Below, in pieces: positions 41,201 through 47,200 of a stretch of 64,000 nucleotides of DNA (position 1 is the stretch's first letter; each line of letters starts with the position of its first letter). The position numbers and the translations under genes are program-made. The stretch is from NCBI GenBank assembly GCA_026874595.1, contig CM049309.1, forward strand, positions 22,881,033 through 22,945,032. Direction: 5' to 3'. The stretch comes from Sipunculus nudus. Taxonomy: Eukaryota > Annelida > Sipuncula > Golfingiida > Sipunculidae. The notes under the pieces are model-generated. The model had not been told where the DNA came from, did not search any database, and worked only from the letters and a program-made list of their open reading frames with translations.

Positions 41201-44200
41201 CTGAATGGCACTAGAAAAACTGCAGCAGTTGAATTATATCAAGAAGTCTTAGCGGGCCGAACCTACTTCCGTGATCAAACGATGACTGTGTCAGATGACG
41301 GCATCTCTACGTTTGCGCATGAAGGAAAACCGGAGGCTGACATCTATCGACTTTGGCAGTGTTATCAACTAAACGCGCTATTGTCAGTCGCTGTTGTAAC
41401 AACATACTATTTCATTTAGACGCACCTTCGGATATGTGCATTCACCCAGAATGGTCTAGTGACTAATAACTAATGGACACTAATTACTATACAAACAGTT
41501 ATCACGAGGTCAGTTATCACTACATTGATTGATAAATTTGTGGTAAACTTATAAGATAATTGGGCTCCTTCTGTGACTTGAATGTGTGTGCATAATGTAT
41601 GAATATTACAAACCATCGTCTTCGTATTCTTCCCTCCAATAAACAATAAGTCCAGATTTCACATATGACTTGTATGTGTATGCGAGATTTGTATGATTGT
41701 CATAAACTCGTCTCTATTGTCAACTCCCAAATACCTATAATTTATGTAAACCGTGAAAAGTAAACATGTTCCTGTGTAAACACGCGGTTACCTATTAGGC
41801 CCAGCTATGCACCTGTTCAGCCATGGGTTCCGGTTGTCGGGTTTTCAGCACTCCTCCAAAACTGTAAGCTCTGCCTACTGAAGTCCGTGCACGTGGTGTG
41901 TGACAAGTTGCTGGTGTGACATGTCAAACTTTTATTTTTTTTAAATGTTTTTAAAGCAAAATAGTCAATTAATCTATGTTATTATAGCATGGTTTGATAA
42001 GAACCACTGTCTTGACCAAATTCATGTGACTGTCAACATGTAGTTGTGGTTAGTTACATGTTTAGGACGAATGATCTCTGCGAATATAGTTTTTGGCCAT
42101 TTTCTCAAAACATCATTTCACCTGAACACTTTATCTTTAGAGCGTTATTTCTCAGTAATTACTTGTCCAAAACATACCATCTTTGATATATGTAATTGTT
42201 AATATGTCTTCTAAAAAGTGTTTTTTATATTATGCCTATACTAAATTTGAAGGATTTGATTAAGGTAAAAGTAAAAAATTAAATGATTTGTGAAGATTTC
42301 AAAATTAAATACTCTGTAAAATCGTAATTTTTAAACTTAACTCACTAAACAAAAAACGCCTGGGGATTATTATCTAAATTCTCGATTTTTTTAAGATTTT
42401 CTGTATCTGCTATAGTTGTGATGGAATAAACAGTTTTTTGTTAAATATTAAAATTAAATTAAAATTCTTACAAATTCAAACCTGTTCCTCAGAAACATAG
42501 TTTATTATAACCAAACTATAGAGAATTTTCTTAGCTCTCAGAAAATGTATACTTTACGGGGTATTAAAGCATTAGATTGTTCAATGCAAAGGAAAAACTG
42601 AAACAAAGTAAGGTCAGGTGGGGGGACCAGTCCTGCCACCTTAAGTAACATAAAAAAGTGTGATATTTTTCATATATTTAAAATAAATTTTAAATATTTC
42701 ATAATTCAATAATTTTCTTAGCAGATATTAAGTGTCTTTCCCTCAATATTACATGCATATTATTTTTACTTGTGCTGTGTAAATAAGTATATAATTTATC
42801 TTGCCTCCTTCCATAAATTTCAGTTACAATACCATACATGCCTTCATGGAATGAATTAGTCAACTTTCCTGTTAAAATAAGTCAGTTGGAAACCACTTAT
42901 GGATGAAGTACCTCTTTTCAAGAGGGAATATATGTTCAGCTGAACGTCATGACCCATGGGTCACTTGTTTTTTTAACAGAGTCAGTGTTAACCTGAAGAA
43001 TGTGGTGTATGGAGGAGGTGTGCAGCACGGAGGGGAGCGCGAGTGGGAATTTGTGTGGGACAAGTACAACCAGGCCACTGTACCCACAGAGAAAAAGAAA
43101 CTCCTGATTGCCTTGGCACGTAGTGCTAATGCTGATGTCATCAATAGGTTAGTGTATATTCTTACTCTCTTTGTTGATGCACATATTACACTCAAAAATA
43201 ATGGCAAAGAGTTTAGCCTTAATTTATACAAATAAAAAAAATTATTCTAGTCATTTTTTTCTGAATTTTATTTTTATGGACACCTTAATTGTAAAATACC
43301 ATATTTTGAGGAGAAACCCATATTTTATTGCATGAAGTAAACTGATTTTACGTGGCATGAAATTTTGACAATAAACATACTCATTTATTTACCAAAAAGC
43401 TGGATGTTGATAAATACTTAATTTTTGTCATTCCAGGTATTTGCACTGGTCCTTGGATGATACTAAAGTGAGATCACAAGATACTGTTTCAGTGGTTACA
43501 CGCCTTGCTTCCAACAGTGCGGCTGGTCGAATCCTAGCATGGCATTTTATTAGAGAAAACTGGGACTTAATTTACAAAAGGTAGCATTGCAGTTGTCTCC
43601 TGTCAGTACTACAATTTAGAGTTAACTTTCATTTTGATTATAACACATGCAGCACAGTGTTAATATATAAATAAATAAATACTGAAGAGGAAATACAAAA
43701 AAATACAATTTAATATAATAATGATAGTCTGCAGGTATAACAAGTAGTATAAGTAATATTCATAGAATTAAGTGTTGGCTTCAGTATATATTATATATCT
43801 ATACAATATGTTACTTTGTAAGTGACTATCAGTTAAAGTATTGGTATCTCAATAAATTTTGTTTAGGGAGATTTGTAAGAGTTTAAATAATATGTAAGAG
43901 CATCCAAAATACATATATACCAAAATCTGCATGTTGGTTTGGATATGCGGGGTCACAGAACTGTGTCCTCAGCAGACTCTGAAAACAAAGATGCTTCCCT
44001 CTGTAATAATGTTAGCACTGTTAACATATATATTTGTTACCTGTACAGGTATGGTGAGACAGCGTTTAAGATGCAGAGCTTGATCAAAGGTGTTGTCGGA
44101 GGATTTACAAACAAGTTTGACCAGCAAGAGGTAGGTGGACCCCAGCTGCCTGTAACTTGTCTGAGTGATCCCCTAAAACACGGGGAGTTTGGGTAGATCT

Positions 44201-47200
44201 GAAGAAACACCATGAAACAACCACTTAACTTCACATTTGAACCCGAAAAGTGACACCACTCGATAAATAACCATCTGTTGAATATTTATATTCAATATTT
44301 TATTATAATTATATGAAATATAGTTCAATGAGAGTGTTTCATGCTGCAGTTGGTTCACTTGCAGACATGGCAGCCGTTTATGCCGGCTGTTGTGCTGCAC
44401 CCTTGTGGCACAAGTAGCTATCGAGCTGCACACTATAAATGTTGAGTTGGATGTACAAAACACTTTTGCTTGCTTTTATTTTACAAACTATTGGCACATT
44501 ACTACATTGACATATTTAACAGATGATAAATTATCTATTGATGCAAGTTTGTGGCTTCAAATTCAAATTTAAGTGAGTTTTTCACTGTGTTTCTTCACAG
44601 TTACCTAAAACGCCAGTGTATTGGGTGACACCTGCTAAGTTACAGCAGCGGCTCACCATAATCTATTACTTCTCTTTATGACTGGTATTTTTTAACTATG
44701 AGGACATGAGTGAAAGTTCATTATATTGTGTTTTACTTGCTAACTTATTGAGATGATACCTTGCTTACATCTTGAAAACATTTATGCAAAACCTAAAACT
44801 TCATAGCAGTTTTATACACTTATAGACAAAAATGATTTGCAGTTATTTTCTGCTAATTATCACTAGATGTTTTGATGAAAAACAAATTGAATTTTAAACA
44901 GTTAAAACAGACAGTATAACCCATTCCTTTATTCGATTGACAGATAAATTTATTGATGAAGGAGGTATGAATACACAAAGTTCCATTATTTGTAATACTT
45001 ATTTCAGCCACAATGCATATACAGTAAAGCTTGTTTATCTGAACACTGTTTATTTGAAATTGTATATTGAGAACCAAAAATGTGATGATTTTTAGCTCAG
45101 CTGGCTTTCAGTCATGCTGGGCTATAGCGATGGGTCTTTGTCCGTTGTCCTTCCGTCTGTCCATCCATCCGGCCGTTAGCAGGGCACAGATCGTAACCGT
45201 AGTAGCTAGGGCCATGAACCCTATGCAGTCTTAGAGGTTCTAAAAAGGTCTCCTTGCAAACCTGAAATTAGGTCACTGTGACCTGTATTCTCCAAGTTAT
45301 GGGGTGTGTTTGCACCCCCCAGAAATAATTCTTTTAGCCAAAATTTTCATCCCAAACCTTCCATCTTTCACATACAGCTCACCTACCAACAGGGGAAGAA
45401 CCATAATTATTTTGAGGTCACAAGGTCAAAGGTCAAGGTTACAGAATCAACTTCTTTGAAAAGCTTGTGTATGCTTTTTAAGCCAAACCTTTCATCCCAA
45501 TTCTTCGATCTTTCACATATAGCTCACCTACCAAGTGGGAGAAGAATCCTATAGATGTTGAGGTCACAAGGTCAAATGTCAGGTTCACAGGGTCCACTTC
45601 TTTGAAAAGGTTGTGGACACATTTCAAGCTAGACCTTTCATTCCAAACCTTTCAGCACTGATATCGCTTCTCTGCCAACAGGGGAAAAGACCTGTTGATT
45701 TTGAGGTCAAAGGTCAAGTTCACAGCACCCTCTTCTTGCGTGGAGTCATTTTCAGGCAAACTTTTCAATCTATACTTTCTATCTGTCATATATGGCTAAC
45801 CTACCAACAGGGGAAGAAGCCTATTGATGTTGAGTTCAAAAGGTCAAAGGTCAAGGTCACAATATTGTTCTAAATTCTTGTGAACATATTTCAAGTGAAA
45901 CTGTTCAACCCAAACCTTCAGTCTTTCACATATGCCACATCTATGCATCACTGAATGTGATTCAAACTTCATATTTATGGGTCTTTTTTGAATGAAGAAA
46001 TAACTAATTGATTTTGAGGTCAGCTGGTCAGGAGGTTAAAGGTTGCAGGTCTAAGTTATTCCCTCATTGGTTGCCAAGTAATTACACCCGGCCAGTTGTA
46101 AGTCGTTAGTAGTTACTCATTAAGAAAGAATCCAGTTGATATGTGGGCAAAAGGCCAAGGTCACAGGTCAGGGATGTTCACAATAACTTATTTTGTAGAC
46201 CATCTCTATTTTTCTTGTACATATAACCATTGGTTATGGTACATCTCAGTGTATGGCTGTAATTGTGAGTGATGCTGGTGACATATGACTCTCTATTGTA
46301 TCAGCCTATTAAGTGATAAGGATGAGTGATAAATACCTCTTTACTGCATAACAAAAACACTGTTGCCGGAATGCTTCAGCCAGGCATTAAGACTGTGAGA
46401 GTATAGTATTAAGGTTTAGCTGCTGATTTATAAGATGATGGGCACATTGTGCAGTGTATTTTATGGAATCATAGCAATAAACTTAGTTTCCTAGATATCT
46501 GAATATTTTTATATAAATCACCAGATATAAAAGCAAATGTTTGTTCTCATAATATGTGGATGTGTACCTGGATTTAGGATGGTTTTTTTTTATTACAAGA
46601 CCTTTGGTCATGCTTTCTGCATTTCTTTTCTTTCAGGTTTTGCAGTTTACCTACCCTGCTGATCCCCATGAAAAGCAGAGTGATAATAAAAAATATTGGA
46701 CTTGCACTTTTTACATTGGCATATCTATAAATCTAATATGAGGGCCTGAAAATGCCTTTTAAATTGTTCTGGAAATTCATAACTGTAACATCCTTTGGAG
46801 AATTTGCTACAAGTTTGGTCTCTTATTGGAGGATGTGTGATATCAAATGTCAGACTTGTCAGAAATCCATTATGTCTGCCAGTTAGCCACCTTAGAAATC
46901 CTTTTGTCAGTGCAGTTTCAGTGATTTTTAGCTCAGCTGACTTTTAGTCATGCTGTGCTATAGCAATGGGTCTTTGTCTGTCGTCCTTCTGTCTGTCTGT
47001 CCGGCCAGCCGTCCGGCTGTTAGCAGGGCACAAATTGTAACTGTAAGGGCTAGATACATGAACCCTATGCAGTCTTAGAGGTTCTAAAAAGATGTCCTGG
47101 CAGATCTGAAATTAGGTCACTGTGACCTATATTCTCTGAGTTACGGGGTGTGTTTGCACCTCCCAGAATTAATTCTTATAGCCAAAATAATTATCCCAAA

